Shown here piece after piece: positions 1 through 8,482 of a stretch of 43,137 nt of DNA. The translations under genes and the position numbers were made by a program. The stretch's first letter is position 1, and each line of letters begins with the position of its first letter. The DNA is from Coriobacteriia bacterium (GTDB taxonomy: Bacteria > Actinomycetota > Coriobacteriia > Coriobacteriales > UMGS124). A model generated the notes under the pieces. It ran no database searches, was not told where the DNA came from, and worked only from the letters and a program-made list of their open reading frames with translations. Location of the stretch: NCBI GenBank assembly GCA_018368455.1, contig JAGZEG010000020.1, forward strand, positions 1 to 43,137. The letters are read 5' to 3'.

Positions 1-1
1 G

Positions 2-64
2 CGCACCCGGACCCGCTACGAGACGATCGACGGCAGGAGGGCGAGGCTGGGCCTGCCGGTGTAG
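2..64 (+). CDS. C-terminal fragment of an unidentified protein
   Basis: Reading from base 2, an open frame runs in from the left edge and stops at TAG 62-64, giving about 20 residues that end in RLGLPV. The composition (Arg-rich, GC-rich third positions) fits a real protein end, but the fragment is too short to identify. The next gene is on the opposite strand and converges on it. Confidence 0.4.
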   Translation, partial: RTRTRYETIDGRRARLGLPV

Positions 65-184
65 GATTGGTCCAAGAAATCTGCCGCATCCCCTATCGCG
101 CTAATTTGTAGCACGCCATTTCATGAGGCGCGTTTTTGTAGCAGGCAGGCGTCCTCCCCGCGCCCCCCCAGGCGCCCCCAAGCC

Positions 185-220
185 GGCCGCGGGCCGCGAG
201 GCATCCCGCGCCCCGCGGCC
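185..220. terminator. GC-rich hairpin between converging genes
   Basis: A perfect 9-bp stem, GGCCGCGGG (185-193) with CCCGCGGCC (212-220), has a further CGCG/CGCG pairing inside the loop. It lies just past the stop of the minus-strand binding-protein gene and probably ends the ABC operon. There is no U-tract on the minus-strand side, so it is not a textbook intrinsic terminator. Confidence 0.4.
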
Positions 221-248
221 CGCGCACTCGGCTCTTCTCGCGCACCCC

Positions 249-1361
249 CTACTCGGCGTTCTTCCCGTCTGTGAGGGTCTTCCACTTCTCGAGCGTCGCC
301 TCGCGCTCCGTGCCGAACTTGGAGAGGTCCTCCTTGAGCAGCTGCGTGGCGTCGAAGTCGAGCTCGAGGCCTGCGATGTTGGGCTTGACGAGCAGGCAGG
401 TGTTCTTCTTGTCGATCTGCGCCAGGAACTGCCAGTTCTCGTCGCTGCTCATGAGCCACACGATGAAGTCCTTGGCTGCCTCGACGTTGTCGGCGTTCTT
501 GAACACGGCGACGCCGTCAGGCATGTAGGGCATGCCGTCAGAGGGGTAGATGATGCTCAGGTCAGCGTTCTCCCGCAGCTCGTCGAGCGTGCCGTCGATG
601 TAGGTGATGCCGATGCCCACCTCGCCGGCCGCCGTCTTCGTGGCCGGGTCGGCGCCGCGCTTGGAGTAGTAGGGGATGTTCTCGTTGAGCGCCGTGAAGT
701 ACTCCCACCCGGCGTCCTCGCCCTTCGTCTGCAGCAGCGCCGCCACGACGGCGTAGTTCGTGCCGGAGACGGCGGGGTTGCTCATGAGGACCTCGCCGGC
801 ATAGTCGGGTTTCGTGAGGTCGTCCCAGCTCTTGGGCGCCTCGACGCCGATGCTCTTCAGGATGTCGTTGTTGGCGATGAAGCCCACAACGGTGACGCCC
901 TTCGAGAACCAGTAGTTGTCCTCGTCCTTGAAGCCCTCGGCAAAGTCGGCCGCCGCGTCAAAGTTGACCTGCTCGAGCAGGTCGTTTGCCTTGGCGTCCA
1001 TGAACGAGTCGATTCCGCCGCCAAACCACAGGTCGGCTGCCGGCGTACCGCCCTCGGCCTTGAGCTTCGAGAGCGCCTCGCCCGAGGACATGGAGATGAA
1101 CTCGACCTTCGGGCCACGCTCGGAGGTGTACTTGTCGAACAGCGCCTTGTACGACTCGTTCGTGCAGATGACCTTGAGCGTCTTGCTCGCGTCGGGCGCA
1201 GGGCCCAGGTCGGCGGAAGAAGACCCGCTCTTGGCGTCAGCGCCGCTCGAGGCCGCCTTCTCGGAGGCCAGGGCGGGGCTGGACAGCCCGAGGGCGATGC
1301 TCCCTGCAATAAAGGGCGCCACGGCGGCGCCGGCGATGAACTGACGACGTGTCGTCTCCAT
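249..1361 (-). CDS. ABC transporter substrate-binding protein (iron/AfuA/PotD-like), Tat-type signal
   Basis: This 370-residue protein is the extracellular binding component of the importer encoded upstream in the same operon. The start at 1361 is chosen because AAAGGAG sits just before it and the product opens with METTRRQFIAG, a twin-arginine-type signal, followed by a hydrophobic stretch and an AxA-like cleavage region (SPALAS). There is no lipobox cysteine. A Ser/Gly/Ala-rich linker (about residues 34-58) precedes the mature type II binding-protein fold. The family covers ferric iron, 2-aminoethylphosphonate, polyamine and sugar-phosphate binders. The partner permease is of the fused FbpB/AfuB kind, so ferric iron or a phosphorylated organic compound is the best guess. 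The ligand cannot be fixed from sequence. A 140-bp gap separates it from the ATPase gene, so it may have its own promoter or mRNA-processing site. Confidence 0.8.
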   Translation of the reverse strand: METTRRQFIAGAAVAPFIAGSIALGLSSPALASEKAASSGADAKSGSSSADLGPAPDASKTLKVICTNESYKALFDKYTSERGPKVEFISMSSGEALSKLKAEGGTPAADLWFGGGIDSFMDAKANDLLEQVNFDAAADFAEGFKDEDNYWFSKGVTVVGFIANNDILKSIGVEAPKSWDDLTKPDYAGEVLMSNPAVSGTNYAVVAALLQTKGEDAGWEYFTALNENIPYYSKRGADPATKTAAGEVGIGITYIDGTLDELRENADLSIIYPSDGMPYMPDGVAVFKNADNVEAAKDFIVWLMSSDENWQFLAQIDKKNTCLLVKPNIAGLELDFDATQLLKEDLSKFGTEREATLEKWKTLTDGKNAE

Positions 1362-1501
1362 CTGTACGAGCTCCTTTCGATGCCATGTTTCTGAATCACA
1401 TCCGGCTCGCCGTTTGTGCGCACGTGTCGGACGGCCAAGCGGGCGGCGTGCTGCGTGCGTCTCTGGCAAGAACCGTCTCCCGCCTGGTCGTCTGACACGC
1501 G

Positions 1502-2473
1502 CTAGTCGGCGTCGCTCCCGATGCGCAGTTCCTCGTGGATGCCAAACGTCACGGCGTCTCCGACCTGCAGCGCCGCGCGTCGGCCCGTGCGGGCGAGCAC
1601 CATTGTTGGCGCGTCGCCGGCGCCTGCCACGGAGATGCGGTACTGCCGGTAGAAGCCGAGAAACTCGCTGCCGACAACCGTGCCGTGATAGGGGCCGCCC
1701 GCCTCAAGGTCGACGTCCTCGGCCCGAAACGCGACCATCCCCGCGTCGCCTGCCGGCAGTCGGTTCACCGTCCCCATGAACGTGGCGCAGAACTCGTCGG
1801 CCGGTCGCCCGTACACGTCCTCGGGGGCCCCAACCTGCCGGATGGCGCCCTCGCTCATGAGCGCAAGGCGGTCGCCCAACACCATGGCTTCCTCCTGGTC
1901 GTGCGTCACGAAGACCATCGTCACGCCCGAGTCGCGCTGTATGGCCTTCACCTCCTCGCGCATGCGCACGCGCAGGCGGGCGTCCAGGTTGGAGAACGGC
2001 TCGTCGAGCAGCAGTACCTTGGGCTTGAGCACGAGCGAGCGTGCCAGGGCCACGCGCTGCTGCTGGCCTCCGGAAATCTCGTCGACGCGTGCATCGGCGT
2101 ACGCGGCCATACCCACGGTCTCGAGGCATGCCGCTGCCTGCGCGAGCGCCTCACGCTTGCCGACGTGGCGGTACTTGAGCCCGTAAGCGACATTCTGCAC
2201 GACGGAGAGGTGCGGGAACAGCGCATACGACTGAAAGACGGTCGACACGGGCCGGCGCTCGGGCGGCATGCGCGTGACGTCCTGCCCGTCGATGAGGATC
2301 TGCCCGGCGTCGGGCGCCAGAAAGCCGCCGATCATCTTGAGCGTCGTCGTCTTGCCGCAGCCCGACGATCCCAGCAGGCACACGAGCTCGCCGCGCTCGA
2401 CCCCCAGCGAGAGGTTGCGTACGACGGGCGTGGTGCCGAACGACTTGTAGATGCCTCTAAGCTCGAGGTACAT
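1502..2473 (-). CDS. ABC transporter ATP-binding protein (FbpC/PotA type)
   Basis: This 323-residue cytoplasmic ATPase powers the importer formed with the fused permease and the binding protein. All ABC motifs are present: Walker A GSSGCGKTT (about residues 35-43), a Q-loop (FQSYALFPH), signature SGGQQQR, Walker B VLLLDEP and the H-loop in FVTHDQEEA. The last 80 or so residues form a TOBE-like regulatory domain, as in the CUT1/iron/polyamine ATPases. It starts 3 bp after the permease stop codon, so the two are almost certainly co-translated. The substrate is inferred only from the partner proteins. Confidence 0.88.
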   Translation of the reverse strand: MYLELRGIYKSFGTTPVVRNLSLGVERGELVCLLGSSGCGKTTTLKMIGGFLAPDAGQILIDGQDVTRMPPERRPVSTVFQSYALFPHLSVVQNVAYGLKYRHVGKREALAQAAACLETVGMAAYADARVDEISGGQQQRVALARSLVLKPKVLLLDEPFSNLDARLRVRMREEVKAIQRDSGVTMVFVTHDQEEAMVLGDRLALMSEGAIRQVGAPEDVYGRPADEFCATFMGTVNRLPAGDAGMVAFRAEDVDLEAGGPYHGTVVGSEFLGFYRQYRISVAGAGDAPTMVLARTGRRAALQVGDAVTFGIHEELRIGSDAD

Positions 2474-2476
2474 GGT

Positions 2477-4201
2477 CTAGCGCCTCCCGCGACGAAGGAT
2501 GAGGGTCGAGAACACGACGTTGACGAGCACTGTCAGCACGATGATGAAGCACGAGATCATAGCCGCCTCGCCGTACTTGCCCGTCGACAGGGCGTCGAAC
2601 AACTCGAACACGGCGAGTTTGTGGCCAGGCGACACGAGGAAGAGCACGGCGCCGATCGTGATCATGGCTGTCGAGAAGTTGTTGACGAAGCTGACGGCGA
2701 AGGCGGAACGCACGTTGGGCGCCAGCACGTCGCGCAGCACGCCGAGTCTCGAGGCGCCCAGGTCGCGCGCAGCCATGCCCAGCTCGGGTGATATGCGCGC
2801 AAATGACGTTCCGAACGCCTTCGTCGTGATGGAGAGCTGTTTGAACACCATGTTGAGGACGATGATGGCCGCCGTTCCCGTCAGCTTCATCGGCGCTGAG
2901 TTAAACGCCAAGATGTAGCCGAGGCCGAAGCACGTTCCGGGCAGCATGTACGGCATCGTGACGATGAAGTCGAGCGCGCTGCCACCGCGTACGTGGCGCC
3001 AGCGGTGGTAGTACGCGATGAGCGCGCCGAGCACGGAGCCCACGACGGCCACGATGAGCGCATATGTGACGCTGCGCCCGAACGACGTGAGGTTGAAGTC
3101 GAGCATGTGATAGAGGTTGTCGAGGGTGAACTTGGCGTTGAAGCCCAGTCCTTTCGTGAACGCCGTGTAGAAGATCGTGAGGTACTGCAGGGCCATGAGC
3201 AGGAAGAACAGTGCAGCCGCCGCATAACATGCCACGCCGAACGGACCGCACAATGCAAGGTGCGCGCCCTCTGCCGTTCCCGCGACACGCGACGACGTGG
3301 CCACGAGGCGCTCGGAGCGCTGTGTGAGCCTGGCGTAACACACGAACACAACGACGGAGACGCCAAGCAGAAGTACATTGAGCACGGCGCTTGCCGGCAG
3401 GTCGGAATAGCCGATGATCTGCATGTATATCTCGGTCGACACCGTCTCGAAGCGTCCGCCGATGACGACGGGCGTGCCGTAGTCGGCCAGGGAGCGCACG
3501 AACGTCAGCAGCAGGCACACGAGCAGCGACGGGCGCAGCATAGGCAGCACGACAGAGCAGAACACGGAGCGCATGGGTGTGCCGAGGTCCCGGGCGGCGC
3601 GCAGCACGTCGGGATCAACTTTGTCGAGCACACTCATGAGAAGGATGACGTTGAGCGCCGTGAAGAATAGTACCTGCATGGCGACGATGCCGTGCCAGCC
3701 GTACGGGTTGCCCGCGATGCCGAGCAGCGAGAACGTGATGAGGCCGCGCCTGCCAAACAGCTCGATGAATGCGAGCGAGGCGATGAACGGCGGCGAGATG
3801 AGACTGACGAGCAACATGCCCATGAGCGGGCGAGAGGCCCATTTCGGGCCGAAACGCACGACGGCGGCAACGAGCACGGAGACAGCTGTGCTCAAAACGG
3901 CGGCGAGCAGGCCGACGAATACGCTGTTGGCGATGAGATGGCCGTAGTCGTCAAAGACGGAGGCATAGAGGGCAAGCGTCGGGTGGGCGTCAGGCCCTTC
4001 GAAGCTCTTGAGGATGATGCACGCCAGGGGATAGGCGATGAATAGGCCCACGCTCAGCACGACGGCGGCGAGTAGGGCGGCGTCGCCAGGGGAGAATCGG
4101 GAAGCGCCTGCCTCGCGGACGGCGGCGCGGGATGTGCGCGAGGCTCGGGATGAAGACCCACCGGCACCGGTGGTCGTTGTACATCTAGTAGCCCATCGCA
4201 T
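2477..4201 (-). CDS. Fused two-domain ABC permease (FbpB/AfuB type)
   Basis: This 574-residue integral membrane protein carries two permease domains in one chain. Each has a cytoplasmic EAA-type loop that docks the ATPase: AARDLGTPMRSVFCSVVLP in the first half and AARDLGASRLGVLRDVLAP in the second. About twelve membrane segments are visible. The frame is open much further upstream, but that part is a shadow of the metallopeptidase gene. ATG 4201 is preferred because GAGGAG lies eight bases before it and it leaves a short Arg/Ser-rich cytoplasmic N-terminus before the first membrane span. The gene overlaps the end of the metallopeptidase by 17 bases, implying translational coupling. The fused architecture is typical of ferric-iron and related importers. 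Confidence 0.85.
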   Translation of the reverse strand: MRWATRCTTTTGAGGSSSRASRTSRAAVREAGASRFSPGDAALLAAVVLSVGLFIAYPLACIILKSFEGPDAHPTLALYASVFDDYGHLIANSVFVGLLAAVLSTAVSVLVAAVVRFGPKWASRPLMGMLLVSLISPPFIASLAFIELFGRRGLITFSLLGIAGNPYGWHGIVAMQVLFFTALNVILLMSVLDKVDPDVLRAARDLGTPMRSVFCSVVLPMLRPSLLVCLLLTFVRSLADYGTPVVIGGRFETVSTEIYMQIIGYSDLPASAVLNVLLLGVSVVVFVCYARLTQRSERLVATSSRVAGTAEGAHLALCGPFGVACYAAAALFFLLMALQYLTIFYTAFTKGLGFNAKFTLDNLYHMLDFNLTSFGRSVTYALIVAVVGSVLGALIAYYHRWRHVRGGSALDFIVTMPYMLPGTCFGLGYILAFNSAPMKLTGTAAIIVLNMVFKQLSITTKAFGTSFARISPELGMAARDLGASRLGVLRDVLAPNVRSAFAVSFVNNFSTAMITIGAVLFLVSPGHKLAVFELFDALSTGKYGEAAMISCFIIVLTVLVNVVFSTLILRRGRR

Positions 4202-4580
4202 GGAGCTGCTCCTCGTCGAGGCCGAAGTAGTGGCCGATCTCGTGGATGACGGTCTTCTTGATCTCAGAGACGATTTGGGCGCGCGAGTCGAAGCTGCGCT
4301 CGTGCGGGCCCTTGAATATCGTGATGACGTCGGGGGCGTCGGCGCCGAAGCTGCCGTAGTCGACGCCGCGCTCTGTAAGCGGCAGGCCCTCGTACAGGCC
4401 GAGTAGCTCGCCACTCTCCTCGTCCGATGTGCCGTACTCTGCAATGTCGAGCTGGTCGTCGTCGGGCTCGTCCTGCATGGCGATGCCTACGTTGTCCAGC
4501 GCACGCACGAAGCGCTCGGGCATCTCGTCGAGAGCCTCGGAGATGACCGCCTCAAACTCGTCATCGGTCATCGGGAACAT
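4185..4580 (-). CDS. Zincin-type metallopeptidase family protein (PF06262-like)
   Basis: This 131-residue acidic protein has the zinc-binding motif HEIGH at residues 113-117, followed by FGLDEEQL, matching the small Zincin_1 family common in actinobacteria. The two histidines and the glutamate are the expected zinc ligands and general base, but proteolysis has not been clearly shown for the family. No signal peptide or membrane segment is seen, so it should be cytoplasmic. The SD GAGGAG lies ten bases before ATG 4580. A second ATG, three codons in, is possible. It is the first gene of the minus-strand operon and its end overlaps the permease start. The reason for coupling a small zincin to a transporter is unknown. 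Confidence 0.8.
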   Translation of the reverse strand: MFPMTDDEFEAVISEALDEMPERFVRALDNVGIAMQDEPDDDQLDIAEYGTSDEESGELLGLYEGLPLTERGVDYGSFGADAPDVITIFKGPHERSFDSRAQIVSEIKKTVIHEIGHYFGLDEEQLHAMGY

Positions 4581-4684
4581 GGGCGGTCATCTCCTCTGCG
4601 GGTCGATGGGGCGAGACTGGGATCCGGGCGCTATCGTAGCGCATGGCCGACGTTTGGGCGACGACATTTTTGGGAGAGGAGATG

Positions 4685-4719
4685 TGCCCGAGGTCGCTGT
4701 TGCAGCGCGACCTTGGGCA
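4685..4719. terminator. Hairpin after the flavoprotein operon
   Basis: A 13-bp stem with one G-U wobble (4685-4697 with 4707-4719) encloses a 9-base loop, ten bases past the stop of the minus-strand flavoprotein gene. No U-run follows on the minus strand, so termination there would have to be U-tract independent. Confidence 0.45.
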
Positions 4720-4728
4720 TACGGTGCT

Positions 4729-6402
4729 CTAAGAGCGAGAGGCCTCTATGTCGCTGGCCAGCGCGCACGCCGTTGCGATGCCGTCCGTTGCGGCGCTCAT
4801 GATGCCTCCGGCGTAGCCCGCGCCCTCGCCGCAGGGATAGAGCCCCGCGACCTGCGTGGATTGTCGATTGTCCCCGCGCGGGATGCGTACCGGGGCGCTC
4901 GAGCGCGTCTCGACGCCCGTGAGCACGGCCTCGCCCATGCCAAAGCATGGCATGCGTCGCGTGAGCTGCGGAATGCCGGCGCGCAAGGCCTCAGCGACGT
5001 AAGGCGGCAAGGCTGGCTCGACGCTGCCCCAGGTGACGCCGCGCGGGTACGTGGGGTGCACGGTGCCCATGCCGCCTGAGCTGGCGTGTCCGGCGAGGAA
5101 GTCGCCGAGCAGCTGAGCGGGGGCGCGGTAGTCTCCGCCTCCGAGCTCAAATGCTGCCCGCTCGCAGGAGCGCTGCAGCTCAACGCCGGCGAGGGGGTCG
5201 TCTCCGGGCAGGTCCGCAGGCGTGACGTTGGCGAGCAGCGCCGCGTTCGCGTTGACGCCGGCGCGGGCGAAGTCACTCATGCCGTTCGTGACGACGCCTC
5301 CGGCCTCGCTCGCTGCAGCGACGACGGAGCCACCGGGACACATGCAAAACGTGTAGACGCCGCGCCCGTCGGACAGATGGCACGAGAGCTTGTACTCGGC
5401 GGGAGGCAGGCTCGGGTGGTCGGCGAGACGGCCGTACTGTGCCTGGTCGATGTCAACCTGCGGATGCTCCACGCGTACGCCCATGGCAAACGTCTTGCGC
5501 ACGAGCTCGATGCCGGACGCGACGAGGTTCGCATACACGTCGCGCGCCGAGTGGCCACATGCAAGTACGACGCGCGAGGCGGAAACGAATTCCGTACTTC
5601 CCTCGCCAGGCTCGCCGGGGCGTGCCGTCGAGCTCAGGCGCACGCCTGCGACGTGCCCACCCTCGATGACGATCTCGTCCATGCGCGTGCGGAAGCGCAC
5701 CTCGCCGCCTGCGGCACGGATGCGGGCAACGAGCGCGTCGACGACGCGAGGCAGGCAGTCGCTGCCGATGTGGGGGTGCGCCTCCCACGCGATGTCGAGA
5801 GGGGCGCCTGCCGCAATGAAGGCGTCGATGACCCAGGGGATGGACGGCGAACTCGTGCCCGTCGTGAGCTTGCCGTCAGAGAACGTGCCCGCGCCGCCCG
5901 CCCCGTACTGGATGTTGCACTCGGTGTCGAGGTCGCCGCCTTCGTTGAAGCGCGCAACGGCGGAGCTGCGGGTGTCGGCGTCGTCTCCGCGCTCGACGAG
6001 CAGGGGGGCGCAGCCGGCTTCTGCCAGGGCGAGCGCGCAGAACAGACCGGCACAGCCTGCGCCTACGACGACGGGGCGCTCGGCGTCGCTGGAGAGACCG
6101 CCGGGCAGGTGCGGCAGGTTGAGCGGGCGCGGATCCCAGACGACGACGTCCTTGGAGCGGGCGCGTGCCACGACGAGCTCGTCGGTGAGCCCGTCGACGC
6201 TGGCGTGGGCGGTCACGACGAAATGGACGTCCGACTTCTTGCGCGCGTCCACGGCCCGACGAGCGACGGCGCACTCGCGCAGGTTCTCGGGCTTGCACCC
6301 GAGCTTGCGCGCGACGGCCGCGCGAAGGCGCCTGAGATCGTAGCTCTTGCCTGAGGCGGCGCCGCCCGACAAGGGCAGCGACAGGTTGCGGATCTCGATC
6401 AT
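4729..6402 (-). CDS. FAD-dependent oxidoreductase, COG2509 family
   Basis: This 557-residue protein is a predicted cytoplasmic flavoprotein dehydrogenase of unknown substrate. It starts with a domain of about 100 residues that is typical of the COG2509 family. The dinucleotide-binding motif VVVGAGCAGLF follows (GAGCAG at residues 114-119), then VERG at the end of the second strand. A second nucleotide-binding-like segment (VVLACGHSARDVY) lies mid-protein, and the C-terminal FAD contact is GLYPCGEGAGYAGGIMSAA. Length and motif order match the family. Its ATG overlaps the stop of the preceding flavoprotein gene by four bases (ATGA), so the two are translationally coupled. Family function is not established, and any reaction would be a guess. 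Confidence 0.85.
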   Translation of the reverse strand: MIEIRNLSLPLSGGAASGKSYDLRRLRAAVARKLGCKPENLRECAVARRAVDARKKSDVHFVVTAHASVDGLTDELVVARARSKDVVVWDPRPLNLPHLPGGLSSDAERPVVVGAGCAGLFCALALAEAGCAPLLVERGDDADTRSSAVARFNEGGDLDTECNIQYGAGGAGTFSDGKLTTGTSSPSIPWVIDAFIAAGAPLDIAWEAHPHIGSDCLPRVVDALVARIRAAGGEVRFRTRMDEIVIEGGHVAGVRLSSTARPGEPGEGSTEFVSASRVVLACGHSARDVYANLVASGIELVRKTFAMGVRVEHPQVDIDQAQYGRLADHPSLPPAEYKLSCHLSDGRGVYTFCMCPGGSVVAAASEAGGVVTNGMSDFARAGVNANAALLANVTPADLPGDDPLAGVELQRSCERAAFELGGGDYRAPAQLLGDFLAGHASSGGMGTVHPTYPRGVTWGSVEPALPPYVAEALRAGIPQLTRRMPCFGMGEAVLTGVETRSSAPVRIPRGDNRQSTQVAGLYPCGEGAGYAGGIMSAATDGIATACALASDIEASRS

Positions 6403-7619
6403 GCTGACTCCTCATCGCCTAGGGCTGCCGACTCTCCGGCAACAAGGCCGCTGCACCAGGCCCACGCGAGGTTGTACCCTCCGCACGCGCCGTCGACGTC
6501 AAGCGCCTCGCCGCATGCGTAAAACCCGGGCACGGCAGAGCACTGTAGCGTGTGCGTGTCGAAGGCGCTCGTTGCCATGCCCCCGCGCGTCACCTGCCCA
6601 TGGGCCTCGTCGGCCGTACCTTTTACCTTTAACTTGAACTCGAGTATTTCTTGCGCGACAGTCGCAGGGTCTATTTCGCGCTCGCCCTTATCGCCGCAGG
6701 CATTCTCCATGCAGCGACGCCCGAGCAGGGGATGCAGGGCGCCGTCGAGGAAGTGAAGGCGCCCCTCGGGGGAAGAGCAGCGCTTTTTCCAGAGGATGAG
6801 TCGATCCTCGAGCTTTGAGGTAAGGCTCGAAAGGCTCAAGGTTGGCATGAAGTTAAGGTTAAGGGTGTCGCCGGGCTGCGCGAGACGCGACAGGTCGAAT
6901 ATGACGATACCTGAGACTCCGTAGGGACGGAACAGCACCTCGCCTGCCTTGCGCGCGATCGTGCTGCCGTCGGCGACGAGCGAGACTTCGCACTGGGCGC
7001 GCACGCCGTCGAGCCCCTTGATGGGTCCGCGCTTCGTGGCAAGCGGGCACAGGGCAGGCGTCTCCTCGATGCGGGGGATGCCGAGCTGCCTGCATGGAAC
7101 GCTCGCCGTCCCGCCGCCTGCCGCCCAGATGACGGCGTTCGCCTCGAGGGGACGGCCCTTCTCCACCTGAACGCGCCATGCGGGGCTTTTTTCGGGGTCG
7201 TCGGCGCCTGCCAGACGCTCGAGCCCGCAGGCGCGCGTTTCGACCTCAATGTCAACGCCAAGGTCGGCCAGGCGGGCGCGCAGCACGTCGAGCACGGAGG
7301 ATGCGGCGCGCGAGCGGGGGAACAGGCGCCCCTCGCTGTCGGCGCACGACCACAGTCCGAGGCCGTCAAAGAAGGCGAGGATGGTTGCAAGCGGGTCGTC
7401 GCCCATGACGGAGGCGACGAACGGGGCGTCGTTGTAGTGCACGGGGGCGAGGTCGGCGTTGGCGAAGTTACAGCGCCCGTTGCCCGAGGCCAGGATGGAC
7501 CGACCCACTTTGGCGCTGGCCTCGAGCACGGTGACGCGGGCGCCGACCTGTGCCGCGCTGATGGCGGCAGCAAGGCCGGACGCCCCTCCTCCTACGACGA
7601 CGACGTGGCGCGCGGCCAC
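6399..7619 (-). CDS. NAD(P)/FAD-dependent oxidoreductase, HI0933/BaiN-like
   Basis: This 406-residue flavoprotein has the Rossmann FAD motif VVVVGGGASGLAAA at its N-terminus, followed by the characteristic LASGNGRCNF and FFDGLGLW segments. The C-terminal end has GFYACGEALDVDGACGGYN, typical of the HI0933 family. The start is taken as GTG 7619, which overlaps the TAG of the Mrp gene by one base (TAGTG); the open frame upstream is a shadow of mrp. Members are predicted flavin-dependent oxidoreductases. BaiN, a gut clostridial relative, is linked to bile-acid metabolism, but most family members have no assigned reaction. It is the middle gene of a three-gene overlapping operon. Confidence 0.85.
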   Translation of the reverse strand: MAARHVVVVGGGASGLAAAISAAQVGARVTVLEASAKVGRSILASGNGRCNFANADLAPVHYNDAPFVASVMGDDPLATILAFFDGLGLWSCADSEGRLFPRSRAASSVLDVLRARLADLGVDIEVETRACGLERLAGADDPEKSPAWRVQVEKGRPLEANAVIWAAGGGTASVPCRQLGIPRIEETPALCPLATKRGPIKGLDGVRAQCEVSLVADGSTIARKAGEVLFRPYGVSGIVIFDLSRLAQPGDTLNLNFMPTLSLSSLTSKLEDRLILWKKRCSSPEGRLHFLDGALHPLLGRRCMENACGDKGEREIDPATVAQEILEFKLKVKGTADEAHGQVTRGGMATSAFDTHTLQCSAVPGFYACGEALDVDGACGGYNLAWAWCSGLVAGESAALGDEESA

Positions 7620-8482
7620 TACTGCTCGTTCGGCGCGTCGGTCGACAGCGACCACACGCCGCCCAGGGCGCTCTTGACGCGCGCCGTCGCGCCGGTGTCG
7701 AGCACGTTCTGCGCGTTGATGCCGACGTCGGGGATCTGATCGGCGTGACCCTCGTCGCACAGCTTGGCGAAGCTCGGGTCGATGGGCAGGCGGGCGAGCA
7801 CGTCAAGGCCGAAGCTCTTGGCGACGTCGTCCAGGTGGCTCTCGCCGAACAGGTTGATGTGCTTGCCGCAGTCGGGGCAGGCCAAGTAGCTCATGTTCTC
7901 GACGACGCCCAGTACGGGCACGTCCATCATCTTGGCCATCTTCACGGCCTTGCTCACGATCATGGCGACAAGGTCCTGCGGGGAGGTCACGATGACGACG
8001 CCATCGATGGGCAGCGACTGGAACACGGTCAGCGGCACGTCGCCCGTTCCCGGAGGCATGTCGACGAACAGCACGTCGAGATCGCCCCATGCAACGTCCG
8101 TCCAGAACTGCGACACAGCGCCGGCGATGACGGGCCCGCGCCACACAACGGGGTCATCGGGGTTTGCGACGAGCAGGTTGACGGACATGACCTTGACACC
8201 GTTCGCTGCGACGGCGGGCGCGATGAGGTCGCCGTCCATTGTGGCGCGGCGGGCGTCGAGGCCGAACATGTGAGGGATGGACGGCCCGGTGATGTCGGCG
8301 TCGAGGATGCCCACCTTCAAGCCGCGGCGCTGGGCGTCACAGGCGAGCAGGCCGCACACGAGCGACTTGCCGACGCCTCCCTTGCCCGACATGATGCCGA
8401 TGACCTGCTTGATGTTCGTCCGCTTGTTCTGCTCGAGCTTCTTGGGGTTTGGCCTGTTGACCATGTTCGGCTCTTCTGCCAT
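7619..8482 (-). CDS. mrp: Mrp/NBP35-family P-loop ATPase, Fe-S cluster carrier
   Basis: This 287-residue cytoplasmic protein is of the Mrp/ApbC/NBP35 family, which binds and transfers iron-sulfur clusters in an ATP-dependent way. The deviant Walker A motif GKGGVGKS is at residues 33-40, Walker B-like VDMPPGTGD follows, and the paired cysteines C202-P-D-C205 that hold the shared cluster lie in YLACPDCGKHINLFG. ATG 8482 is preferred. GTG 8494 is an alternative, and a purine-rich stretch AAGGAGAGGG lies before both. The short N-terminus lacks an extra DUF59 domain. It is the first gene of an operon with two flavoproteins, and is divergent from uvrA across a 312-bp gap. Confidence 0.88.
   Translation of the reverse strand: MAEEPNMVNRPNPKKLEQNKRTNIKQVIGIMSGKGGVGKSLVCGLLACDAQRRGLKVGILDADITGPSIPHMFGLDARRATMDGDLIAPAVAANGVKVMSVNLLVANPDDPVVWRGPVIAGAVSQFWTDVAWGDLDVLFVDMPPGTGDVPLTVFQSLPIDGVVIVTSPQDLVAMIVSKAVKMAKMMDVPVLGVVENMSYLACPDCGKHINLFGESHLDDVAKSFGLDVLARLPIDPSFAKLCDEGHADQIPDVGINAQNVLDTGATARVKSALGGVWSLSTDAPNEQ

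Noticed and set aside
4202..4444. Upstream extension of the fused permease frame
   Set aside because: It lies within the metallopeptidase gene in another frame and is Ser/Arg/Thr-rich without any membrane segment.
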